From: Emticicia sp.
GTDB lineage: Bacteria; Bacteroidota; Bacteroidia; Cytophagales; Spirosomataceae
NCBI GenBank assembly: GCA_017495105.1
Contig: JAFEIL010000410.1
Span: 1-37,535, forward strand
DNA: 37,535 nt
Direction: 5' to 3'
How positions within the stretch are numbered: the stretch's first letter is position 1; every line of letters starts with the position of its first letter. Shown in pieces: positions 25,618-34,317 of this stretch. The translations under genes were made by a program, and so were the position numbers. The notes under the pieces were generated by a model, which saw only the letters and a program-made list of their open reading frames with translations, ran no database searches and was not told the origin of the DNA.

Positions 25618-28090
25618 ATTGAAAAAATATATCGCATTGCTGCTTTTAAACATATCAAATACAGCTTTTTCTCAACAAAAACCACTTGAAATTTCGGGAG
25701 TATATCCTGCATTTGCTGCTTTCAATTCTTCTCCTAACAGCCCTAAACCACAGGCTGAATGTGGTATTGGGGCATTAGTGCCTTGGGCAGGTAAGCTTTG
25801 GTATTTATCTTATACATCACACGACTTATTTGAAGGAAAAGATAAACTACATTCGATTGATGAAAGCTATCAACATGAAATTCGTCCAGAGAGTGTAGGC
25901 GGTACTCATGCTTGTCGAATGATTCACAAAGAGTCAGAGCAACTAATTATTGGCTGTTATTTTATTGATAAAACAGGCAAAGTAAGAGTAGTACCCCGTA
26001 AAGAGCTTTCAGGAAGGTTAACAGCAGTAACCCGAGATTTAACTGACCCAAAAAATAAAGTTTTGTATTTGACTCAAGAGGGGGCAATCTTTGAAGTTGA
26101 TGTTCATACGCTAAAATCAAAAATGCTTTTTAAAAAACCAGCGGTAGCTTGGCATGCAAAAGGTGCTTATACTAGTCAAGGTGTGTTTGTTATGTCAAAT
26201 AATGGCGAAGAATCAGCCCCTACGCCCTATTGGAGCGTAAACTATGCTGACCCATTTGGGGTAGCTAAAATAGAAGCAAGAGCAGATAGCCTTTTTTTAA
26301 GTCCAAAGCCAAAAGGGCCTCAGGTATGGGGTTCACTCACCGAATGGGATGGAAAATATTGGAAATTAATTGCTCGCCATCAATATGTAGAAGTTACAGG
26401 TCCAGGTGGGTTAACAGGCACTAAAACGAAAGATGAGCCTATTTGGGCTACGGGTTGGGATAAAAGTTCGCTACTTTTAACCGTAAGAGATGCAGGTAAA
26501 TGGCAAAATTACCGTTTCCTGAAATCTACCTATACTATGGAGGGGCGTAATGGCTCAAATACCGAATGGCCACGAATTAGAGAAATAATACCCTCAAAAT
26601 ATCTGATGTTTATGAACGGGGGCTTTTTTGATTTTCCAGCGACATTCTCGCATACAAATTCGGCGGGACTCAAACCATTGAACACCATGCTTCGCACCGT
26701 TACCGATTATACCATGTGGGATAACCAGCTTGTATTGTCAAGTCAGGAAACAAGTTGGCATGGCATTCAAAAGTACGTACCAGGACAGCCCAACTCTAAC
26801 TTAATATTTACCTCATTAGATGGACTAAATCGTAAGGGTTCACTTATCGGGTGGGGTGGTGTATGGCGTGACGATTATGTCTCTGCCAATAAGCCAAGTG
26901 ACCCCCTCAGTATCAACAGTTTTCAGCATCGTACATTACACCTTTATCAAACGGGGACTCCAACAGCCAATATAAAAATTGAAGTAGATGAGAAGGGCAA
27001 TAACCAATGGAAGACTGTAGAATCTATCAAATTAAATGCGGGAGAATATGTAACAAGAAATATTCCAAGCCAATTTAAGTCAGAATGGATACGTTTGGTT
27101 AGTGACAAGTCTATAAAAGCCACTGCTTATGTACATGCTTATTCAAACAGAATTTTTGTAGATAAGGAATACGAAATATACAAAGGACTTGCCAAAATAA
27201 ATAACCAAAAGAGTTTACCCACATCAATTGTTCGTCAAGGTTTTCCTACTCGAAATTTACAATACCTAGCAACAGATGAACAAGGCAACGATTCTTATTT
27301 TGAAGTAGATTCAACATTAACGTTTCTTCCGAAAAATGAGGAGATAAACAAAATTTCAGAGCTAAAGAATACGCATAGCCTCGTTCCTGAAATAATGATT
27401 GATGAGGCATCTGTTATAGTAAAAAATGCAGGCATCATTTATCGTTTGCCAAAAGGTGATGAAAAATTCGATAAAATCAATAATATTCGTACTGTAAGGG
27501 AATGTGTTCAGGAGCGTTTTCTCGCCAATATTCACGGTACTTTTTATGAAGTGCCAAGGGTATCAAGCTGGAAAAATGATGTACAAAGTAGTACGCCCGA
27601 TTATGTCAGAATGAAACCAGTTTCTTCTCATTCGCTAAATATCAAAGATTTCTGTACGTGGAGAGGATTACTTGTATTGAGTGGCATTTCGCCAGACGCT
27701 CAGCCAGATGGCCATATTTTTAAAGCCGCCAATCAAATTGATGGTTTATGGTTTGGCGAGATTGATGACCTATGGAAACTCGGCAAACCGACTGGCAAAG
27801 GTGGACCATGGAAAAATAGTGAGGTTTTAGCCAATACATACAGCGACCCTTATTTAATGACAGGCTATGACAAAAAAACTGTTGAATTGAGGCACGATTC
27901 AAAAACTCTTGTAAAATTTAGACTTGAACTTGATTTCTTAGCAAATGGCGAATTTTATCACTATAAAACGATAGAAGTGCCAGCGGGAAAAACGATTAGC
28001 TATCAATTTCCAGATGGATTTTCAGCTCATTGGGTTCGCTTAGTACCCGATTCAGACTGTAAAGCCACCGCTATTTTTACTTATCAATAA
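25601..28090 (+). CDS. Paralogue 1 of an uncharacterised exported propeller-like family (two-module form)
   Basis: ATG 25601 gives 829 residues with a signal peptide (MKSKNRLKKYIALLLLNISN, cut near AFSQ); the longer frame from 25535 would place residues before it. I cannot name the family. Module 1 (~30-515) has ISGVYPAF, ALVPWAGKLWYLSY, RPESVGGTHACRMIHKES (~96), QLIIGCYFID and EWPRIREI, then a beta-sandwich ending SEWIRLVSDKS. Module 2 (~520-829) is shorter: it lacks the RPES...IH part but repeats HGTFYEVP, MKPVSSHSLNIKDFCTWRGL, SDPYLMTGYDKK and a sandwich ending AHWVRLVPDSD. Repeated W-containing strands suggest beta-propellers. The setting implies glycan breakdown; seven-bladed lyases or GH145-type enzymes are a guess, not a finding. 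Confidence 0.7.
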   Translation: MKSKNRLKKYIALLLLNISNTAFSQQKPLEISGVYPAFAAFNSSPNSPKPQAECGIGALVPWAGKLWYLSYTSHDLFEGKDKLHSIDESYQHEIRPESVGGTHACRMIHKESEQLIIGCYFIDKTGKVRVVPRKELSGRLTAVTRDLTDPKNKVLYLTQEGAIFEVDVHTLKSKMLFKKPAVAWHAKGAYTSQGVFVMSNNGEESAPTPYWSVNYADPFGVAKIEARADSLFLSPKPKGPQVWGSLTEWDGKYWKLIARHQYVEVTGPGGLTGTKTKDEPIWATGWDKSSLLLTVRDAGKWQNYRFLKSTYTMEGRNGSNTEWPRIREIIPSKYLMFMNGGFFDFPATFSHTNSAGLKPLNTMLRTVTDYTMWDNQLVLSSQETSWHGIQKYVPGQPNSNLIFTSLDGLNRKGSLIGWGGVWRDDYVSANKPSDPLSINSFQHRTLHLYQTGTPTANIKIEVDEKGNNQWKTVESIKLNAGEYVTRNIPSQFKSEWIRLVSDKSIKATAYVHAYSNRIFVDKEYEIYKGLAKINNQKSLPTSIVRQGFPTRNLQYLATDEQGNDSYFEVDSTLTFLPKNEEINKISELKNTHSLVPEIMIDEASVIVKNAGIIYRLPKGDEKFDKINNIRTVRECVQERFLANIHGTFYEVPRVSSWKNDVQSSTPDYVRMKPVSSHSLNIKDFCTWRGLLVLSGISPDAQPDGHIFKAANQIDGLWFGEIDDLWKLGKPTGKGGPWKNSEVLANTYSDPYLMTGYDKKTVELRHDSKTLVKFRLELDFLANGEFYHYKTIEVPAGKTISYQFPDGFSAHWVRLVPDSDCKATAIFTYQ

Positions 28091-28106
28091 TTAAATACTT
28101 TGTGAA

Positions 28107-29558
28107 ATGAAAATCAGATTAAGTGTCCTATTCTTAATTGTAAGTTCGTTGGTATTTCAATTACACGGACAAAATACACCATCCATTAGCGGTATTTTTC
28201 CTAACTTGGCCATGGTGGCTAATCATAGTCCACGTACCGAAGCGGGAACAGGTGGTCTAATGCCTTGGGCAAATCGCCTTTGGGTGATTACATACGTTGC
28301 ACATATGTCCACATCAGGTTCAGGAACAGGACTCTATGAAATAAACGAAAAAATGGAGTTGAAGAAAAGACCTGAGAGCATAGTAGGAACTTATGCTAAT
28401 CGGTTTATTCATGCCTCTACGCATCAGTTGATTATAGGGCCTTACGTCATTGATACTCTTGGAAATGTTAGAGTGATTGAAGGCGTAAAAAACTACCGTC
28501 TGGCCGCAACAATGGCTCATTTAACAGAACCCAACAAAAAAGTCTATTTTTTGTCTATGGAAGGCGAGTTTTTTGAAGCCGATGTAACGACCTTAGAGTC
28601 AAAGCAAATTTTCAACTTAATGAAAGAATTGGACGAACCAGTTGGTTCTAAGCCCCATTTCAAATCAGGATTTACTAAGCACGGCCGAGTTGTAGTTACA
28701 AATAATAGCTATAATGAAAAAGATTACAGCGGTGCTTGGTCGGCTGGACGTTTGGCAGAATGGGACGGAACTACTTGGAAAATTCTAGAAAAAACGGCAT
28801 TTACGGAAGTATGGAGTGCTGGTTCGTTCGGCCAACCTATGATTGCTACGGGCTGGGATAAAGCCTCTGTTTTAATGAATGTGTATTTTCCTTCTACCAA
28901 AGAATGGAAACGCTATCGTCTGCCAAAAGGAAGTCGTACTTTTGATGAAACCAGCTGTACAGAATGGATGCGAATTCGAGAAGTCGAAACTGAAAGAGCA
29001 CTCATGGATTGTCACGGATTGTTTTATGAAATAGGATACCATACTTACGGTAATCAACTTTGGGCAATCAAACCTATCTCTTCCCATCTACGTATTATCC
29101 CAGACTTTTGCAGTTGGCGTGGTATGCTCGTACTAGGTGGCAACCAAGCGACTCCGATGCGTTTCAGAAGCGGCATTGACAACAATCCTTTGGCTGGACA
29201 AGCCCAGGCGGGTTTATGGTTTGGAAAAACTGACGATTTGTGGAACTTTGGCAAATTGCAGGGAGAAGGCGGCGTTTGGTTGAATGCAGAAATCAAAAAA
29301 GGAAAACCTTCCGACCCGTTTTTTACCTTTAATTTTAATAACAAATCGTTGAATTTATGGCATAAAAGTACCGCCGATGTGAAATTTACACTTGAAGCAG
29401 ATGTTGTTGGTGATGGGGTTTACAGAACATTTCAAACCATAACGGTAAAAGCAAACGAAAGTAAAAGCATTGATTTAAAAGAATCGTTTAACCCTAAATG
29501 GATACGATTGGTAGCCGATAAAGATTGTGTTGGAACAGCTTATTTTACTTTTAAATAA
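28107..29558 (+). CDS. Paralogue 2 of the uncharacterised exported family (single-module form)
   Basis: The 483-residue protein has a signal peptide (MKIRLSVLFLIVSSLVFQLH, cut near GQN) and only one propeller-plus-sandwich module. Shared motifs with its neighbours are ISGIFPNLA, LMPWANRLWVITY, RPESIVGTYANRFIHAST (~88), QLIIGPYVID, EWMRIREV, HGLFYEIG, IKPISSHLRIIPDFCSWRGM and PSDPFFTFNFNNK (~401), ending PKWIRLVADKD. It starts 16 nt after paralogue 1, so it belongs to the same message. As the shortest intact copy it defines the minimal functional unit of the family. No known catalytic signature was recognised. Confidence 0.7.
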   Translation: MKIRLSVLFLIVSSLVFQLHGQNTPSISGIFPNLAMVANHSPRTEAGTGGLMPWANRLWVITYVAHMSTSGSGTGLYEINEKMELKKRPESIVGTYANRFIHASTHQLIIGPYVIDTLGNVRVIEGVKNYRLAATMAHLTEPNKKVYFLSMEGEFFEADVTTLESKQIFNLMKELDEPVGSKPHFKSGFTKHGRVVVTNNSYNEKDYSGAWSAGRLAEWDGTTWKILEKTAFTEVWSAGSFGQPMIATGWDKASVLMNVYFPSTKEWKRYRLPKGSRTFDETSCTEWMRIREVETERALMDCHGLFYEIGYHTYGNQLWAIKPISSHLRIIPDFCSWRGMLVLGGNQATPMRFRSGIDNNPLAGQAQAGLWFGKTDDLWNFGKLQGEGGVWLNAEIKKGKPSDPFFTFNFNNKSLNLWHKSTADVKFTLEADVVGDGVYRTFQTITVKANESKSIDLKESFNPKWIRLVADKDCVGTAYFTFK

Positions 29559-29605
29559 ATTAATTTTCAAATTTGTCAAATTTTTAAAGTCTAACTAACA
29601 TATAT

Positions 29606-32092
29606 ATGCTTCCATCAATCACCAAAACTCTATCAACGGGCATCATTGCATGTTTATATTTAATTAGTAGTGCTGCTCATGCCCAACCTAAGTCAACCTA
29701 TCCCCAATTTAGCGGTATTTATCCTCATTTGGCTTATTACAACAATGAAGGTGAATGTGGTACTGGGGCAGTAGTACCTTGGGCAGATCGATTATGGGTC
29801 ATAACCTACGGCCCACATTTACCATTCGGTTCTTCTGATAAATTGTATGAAATTTCACCAGATTTGAACAGAACAATAAGACCCGAAAGTATTGGGGGAA
29901 CACCTGCCAATAGAATGATCCATCAAGAGAGCAATCAGTTGTTTATAGGGCCTTATGCCATTGATGCAAACCGTAATGTCCGTACCATTCCATATACCCA
30001 AGCACCTGGTCGTTATACAGGTTTAGCTCGTGATTTGTCGGACCTAAAAAACAAACTTTTAATTGCCACCATGGAAGAAGGTTTTTACAAATTAGATGTT
30101 AAAAATCTCGAAACCCAAATGCTTTATCAAGATGGCAACGTTAAAGAAAAAAAGCATGACGATACTCAGAATAACTTTAATGGAACACTCCTTCCTGGTG
30201 CCCACGGCAAAGGCGTGTATTCGGGTCAAGGAGTAATGGTGTATTCCAATAATGGCGAATCAGGTTCTTTGGCACTAAAACAGTTTGATATACAATCAGG
30301 TGTTTTGGCCGAATGGAATGGTAAAGACTGGAAAGTAATACGTCGTAATCAATTTGTGGAAGTAACAGGTCCAGGAGGGATTTATGGTAATAACAATCCT
30401 GCAACCGACCCAATCTGGGCAACAGGCTGGGACCACAAATCAGTTTTGTTGGGTGTTCGTGACGGCGGAAAATGGTCGTTCTTTCGCCTACCAAAAGCCA
30501 GTCACAGCTACGATGGTGCTCACGGTTGGAATACAGAATGGCCTCGTATTCGTGACATTGGCACTACCGAAAAACCTGATTATCTCATGACCATGCACGG
30601 GCTTTTTTGGCGTTTTCCACAAACATTTACATCAAAAAATACTTCTGGCATTCGTCCACGTTCGGCTTATCTCAAAGTAATCGGCGACTTCACCCGCTGG
30701 AATAATGGTTTAGTTTTTGGCTGCGACGATTCAGCACAGAAAGAGTTTTTGAACAAACGTAATACCAAAGGAAACATAGAAGGGCCAGGACAATCCAATT
30801 CAAATCTTTGGTTTACTTCACTTACTACACCTGACAATTTAGGACCTAATACAGCTCAAGGGGCTGTTTGGCTTTCTGAAAAAATTGAGGCAAATGCTTT
30901 TTCCGAACCATTTCTATTTGCAGGTTGGCAACAACGGATGGCTTGGGTAGTAAATGACGGAGGTCAAAAGGTTAAATTCAGCTTTGAAACCGACGTTGAT
31001 GGCAAAGGAAATTGGAAAACCTTAAGGTCAGTAGAAGTGGGTGCAGGTCAAGCAGTTGGACTTACTTTCGCAACGAGTGATAAGGGAGAGTGGATACGTG
31101 TAAAAAGCAATCGAGTCACTAAGGCAACTGTTAATTTTAATTATAGTGATGTTTCTCATTTTCAGGTAACTCAAGACAAACAGTTCGATGGTTTGGCCAC
31201 TGTAAATGCCTCCGCATATTCAGGTGGACTTCTTTATGGCTTGGGCAATAATCGTAGAAAGTTAGGTGTTTTGGCTGGTCAATTTAGTAATGAAAATTTT
31301 ACAGAAAATGGCTACTACGAATTGGATAGTACCATGCATTTGACAAAAAAAGAAGACCCAAAAATGACTCAGTTCATTCGTGAAAAATTTGCAATCCCAC
31401 GGGAAGTGATTACGGTTGATGCCGCCTCGGTGCTAATTGTTGATGACAACAGTAGAAGATGGAGGCTTCCAAAAGGGAATCAGGCATTTACGGCCAAAAC
31501 TCAACAAGCCGCTTTAAGAATTTGTCGTGAAGTAGCCACAGAGCGAGACTTGCTTAATGCACACGGTACATTTTATGAATTGCCAGCTGAAAATGCCGAT
31601 GGATTTGCTAAAATCAGACCAGTGGCTTCACATTCACTTGGTATTCATGATTATGCCTCCTATCGTGGATTATTGGTCATGACAGGACTTGATAACCAAA
31701 GCCCCAAAAATGAACACATCATTAGTTCTGACGATGAAAAAGCTAAAATATGGGCAGGAACTATTGATGACCTTTGGAAATTGGGAAAAGTCGTTGGAGA
31801 AGGTGGCCCATGGAAAGACAGTCAGGTAAAAGCTGGAACTCCTTCAGACCCTTATTTGATTGGTTTTTATGATAAAAAGAATCTTAAAATATCGCATGAC
31901 TCAAAACAAGCAATAATATTTACAATTCAGATAGAACCTATAGGCCATGGTCCTTGGATAAAATATAAAGAAGTAATCGTTAAACCTAATGAAACAATAG
32001 ATTTCAATTTTCCGTCAGGCTTTCAAGCACGCTGGATAAGGTTTTCTACCAATAAAAATTGTAAGGCTACAACCTGGCTAACATACAAATAA
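29606..32092 (+). CDS. Paralogue 3 of the uncharacterised exported family (two-module form)
   Basis: The 828-residue protein has a signal peptide (MLPSITKTLSTGIIACLYLI, cut near AHAQ). It has the same layout as paralogue 1. Module 1 has FSGIYPHLA, VVPWADRLWVITY, RPESIGGTPANRMIHQES (~92), QLFIGPYAID, EWPRIRDI and a sandwich from ~430. Module 2 begins ~515 and has HGTFYELP, IRPVASHSLGIHDYASYRGL, PSDPYLIGFYDKK (~746) and an end at ARWIRFSTNKN. Module borders fall at nearly the same residues as in paralogue 1, so the two long copies share a common two-module ancestor. It starts 47 nt after paralogue 2. A hairpin follows the stop. Confidence 0.7.
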   Translation: MLPSITKTLSTGIIACLYLISSAAHAQPKSTYPQFSGIYPHLAYYNNEGECGTGAVVPWADRLWVITYGPHLPFGSSDKLYEISPDLNRTIRPESIGGTPANRMIHQESNQLFIGPYAIDANRNVRTIPYTQAPGRYTGLARDLSDLKNKLLIATMEEGFYKLDVKNLETQMLYQDGNVKEKKHDDTQNNFNGTLLPGAHGKGVYSGQGVMVYSNNGESGSLALKQFDIQSGVLAEWNGKDWKVIRRNQFVEVTGPGGIYGNNNPATDPIWATGWDHKSVLLGVRDGGKWSFFRLPKASHSYDGAHGWNTEWPRIRDIGTTEKPDYLMTMHGLFWRFPQTFTSKNTSGIRPRSAYLKVIGDFTRWNNGLVFGCDDSAQKEFLNKRNTKGNIEGPGQSNSNLWFTSLTTPDNLGPNTAQGAVWLSEKIEANAFSEPFLFAGWQQRMAWVVNDGGQKVKFSFETDVDGKGNWKTLRSVEVGAGQAVGLTFATSDKGEWIRVKSNRVTKATVNFNYSDVSHFQVTQDKQFDGLATVNASAYSGGLLYGLGNNRRKLGVLAGQFSNENFTENGYYELDSTMHLTKKEDPKMTQFIREKFAIPREVITVDAASVLIVDDNSRRWRLPKGNQAFTAKTQQAALRICREVATERDLLNAHGTFYELPAENADGFAKIRPVASHSLGIHDYASYRGLLVMTGLDNQSPKNEHIISSDDEKAKIWAGTIDDLWKLGKVVGEGGPWKDSQVKAGTPSDPYLIGFYDKKNLKISHDSKQAIIFTIQIEPIGHGPWIKYKEVIVKPNETIDFNFPSGFQARWIRFSTNKNCKATTWLTYK

Positions 32093-32101
32093 TTATAAAA
32101 T

Positions 32102-32141
32102 ATTAAACTACTTATAGGCTCAAAACCTATAGTAGTTTAAT
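32102..32141. terminator. Strong hairpin between the paralogue operon and the oxidoreductase gene
   Basis: The left arm 32102-32118 and right arm 32126-32141 give 16 base pairs with one bulged T (32112 or 32113) and a 7-nt loop. It starts 9 nt after the stop codon. No T-run of note follows on the + strand, so termination may be partial; the gap to the next ATG leaves room for a separate promoter. Confidence 0.55.
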
Positions 32142-32258
32142 TGAAACCGCACTCGAGAGTTTTGACTTTTATTTTACTTAAATCAAATATTTCTGAAACA
32201 CAATTACTATTGATTTCAATTCTATAAACCTTGAAATAAGAACTAAATATTAAAAAAC

Positions 32259-34190
32259 ATGAAAAGAAGAAGTTTTATCGGAGCATTAGGCAATACTAGT
32301 TTGATGCTTTTGGCTGGAGGTTTAACAGAAACTAACGCATTTTCAAACAAAAAAACTAATAAAGAATTTGTTTTTCTTGAAGCAGAACAATTTACCAATT
32401 TTGGTGGCTGGAATATAGACCAGCAATCAATGGAAAAAATGGGTAGCCCATATTTATTGGCTCATGGATTGGGAATTCCTGTGGAGGATGCGACTACCGA
32501 AATAGTCTTTCCTTCGGAAGGTACTTACCGTGTTTGGGTACGAACCAAAGATTGGGTGGCTCATTGGAATGCCCCAGGAACTCCCGGGAAGTTTCAATTA
32601 TTAGTCAATGATAAAGCCTTAAAAGAAACCTTTGGTACAAAAGGTGCGGATTGGCATTGGCATGATGGTGGAACCGTAAAAGTAGGGAAAAAGACAAAAA
32701 TAGCATTACACGATTTAACTGGCTTTGAAGGTAGATGCGAAGCTATTTTATTTTGCAAAGATGTCAATTTTCAACCAATCAATGATATTGCCGCTCTAAC
32801 CAAATTTAGACGTAACCTTTTAGGGCTACCCGAAAAACCTGCCGATGGTGGAGCATTTGATTTGATAGTTATTGGCGGTGGTTTGGCAGGAACTTGTGCT
32901 GCTATTTCAGCCGCAAGAAATGGTGTTAAAGTTGCCCTTGTACAAGATAGACCTGTATTAGGCGGAAACGGTAGCTCAGAAGTGCGGGTATGGCCCGAAG
33001 GACATACCAATAAGCAGCCTTATCCTCACGTTGGCGATATTGTGAGTGAAATTTTGCCCAATATTGTAAAAGGTTCTGGACAAGTTTTCAATGGTGTCAG
33101 TGCCGATTATTATGACGATAAACTGAAACTGGAAGTAGTTAGACGTGAACCGAATATTAAGCTATTTATCGAAAATAGAGCAATAGAAGTAGTCATGAAT
33201 GACAATAAAATTAGTGCAATTGTGATACAAAATATTCGTTCTGGCCATCAAAAACGATTGACAGCTAAGTTTTTTGCAGATTGCACTGGCGATGCTGTTG
33301 TAGGTTTTAAGGCAGGGGCTGACCATGAATATAAAGTTGAAAATCTGATGGGTAGTTCAAATCTATTCAATGTACTTGATGCCACAAATAAAGAAGAGGT
33401 ATTAAAATGTGAATGTAAAGATAAAAGTGCCTTGGCTATGAAATGTGAGATAGGTGAGTTTGTTCAACCGTTTCCAAGATGTCCGTGGGCATTAGATTTA
33501 GCCGATAAACCATTCCCTGGCCGTAAGGGCGTAAAAACTTTTGGTGCAGAAGGCCTGCAATCTTTTGCCAATATGTGGTACTGGGAAAGTGGTTTCAATC
33601 AAAATCAAGTTACGGAAATTGAGCAAATTAGAGACCACAACTTTAGAGCGATGTATGGAGCATGGGATGTCATTAAAAATGTTGATAAAATGTATCCCAA
33701 CCATCGTCTGGGCTGGTCGGCATACATTGCTGGTAAACGAGAATCTCGTAGATTGATGGGCGACGTTGTTTTAGATGCAGAAGATTTTAAAAAACAAACC
33801 AAATTTGAAGATGGTGCTTTTCCATGTTCTTGGCATGTGGATTTACACACACCTAAAAAAGAATTTAAAGAGGGTTTAGAAGGAATGGAATTCATCTCTG
33901 ACTACACCAGAGGAGCAGAGTATCAATATGGAGGTCTCTATTGGGCACCTTATCGTACACTTTATAGTCGAAACGTAAGTAATTTGTTCATGGCTGGTAG
34001 AAACATTAGCGTAACAAAAACAGGACTCGGGCCAGTAAGAGTAATGAGAACTTGCGGAATGATGGGGGAAGTAGTTGGTAAGGCCGCTTCGATATGTGTA
34101 AAAAAAGATGCAACACCTCGACAAGTCTATGAAAAACATCTTCCAGACCTTATTGCATTATTAAAAGAACCGGGAAGTAAGAAGATATAA
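32259..34190 (+). CDS. Exported FAD-dependent oxidoreductase with N-terminal beta-sandwich
   Basis: The 643-residue protein starts with a twin-arginine-like leader (MKRRSFIGALGNTSLMLLAG). Residues ~35-180 look like a carbohydrate-binding type sandwich (FVFLEAEQFTNFGGWNI, GTYRVWVRTKDW, DWHWHDGGTV). The FAD-binding fold begins with FDLIVIGGGLAGTCAAISAA, where G206-x-G208-x-x-G211 is the dinucleotide site, and continues with LGGNGSSEVRVWPEGHTN, FFADCTGDAVVGFKAGADHE and NLFMAGRNISVTKTGLGPVR near the C-terminus, which matches the FAD_oxidored group. It probably oxidises or reduces a sugar or aglycone freed by the locus. It follows the three-paralogue operon but a hairpin separates them, so it may be transcribed on its own. 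Confidence 0.88.
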   Translation: MKRRSFIGALGNTSLMLLAGGLTETNAFSNKKTNKEFVFLEAEQFTNFGGWNIDQQSMEKMGSPYLLAHGLGIPVEDATTEIVFPSEGTYRVWVRTKDWVAHWNAPGTPGKFQLLVNDKALKETFGTKGADWHWHDGGTVKVGKKTKIALHDLTGFEGRCEAILFCKDVNFQPINDIAALTKFRRNLLGLPEKPADGGAFDLIVIGGGLAGTCAAISAARNGVKVALVQDRPVLGGNGSSEVRVWPEGHTNKQPYPHVGDIVSEILPNIVKGSGQVFNGVSADYYDDKLKLEVVRREPNIKLFIENRAIEVVMNDNKISAIVIQNIRSGHQKRLTAKFFADCTGDAVVGFKAGADHEYKVENLMGSSNLFNVLDATNKEEVLKCECKDKSALAMKCEIGEFVQPFPRCPWALDLADKPFPGRKGVKTFGAEGLQSFANMWYWESGFNQNQVTEIEQIRDHNFRAMYGAWDVIKNVDKMYPNHRLGWSAYIAGKRESRRLMGDVVLDAEDFKKQTKFEDGAFPCSWHVDLHTPKKEFKEGLEGMEFISDYTRGAEYQYGGLYWAPYRTLYSRNVSNLFMAGRNISVTKTGLGPVRVMRTCGMMGEVVGKAASICVKKDATPRQVYEKHLPDLIALLKEPGSKKI

Positions 34191-34317
34191 TTTGAAGCTG
34201 CATTTGTGACTTGAATTCCGCTTTAAAATACTATTTTGATAACTCCCAACCTTTTTTTGACCAAAAACAGAATAACTCACTATCGTCGTTTTTCGCTTTT
34301 TTATAAGAAAAACCTCA

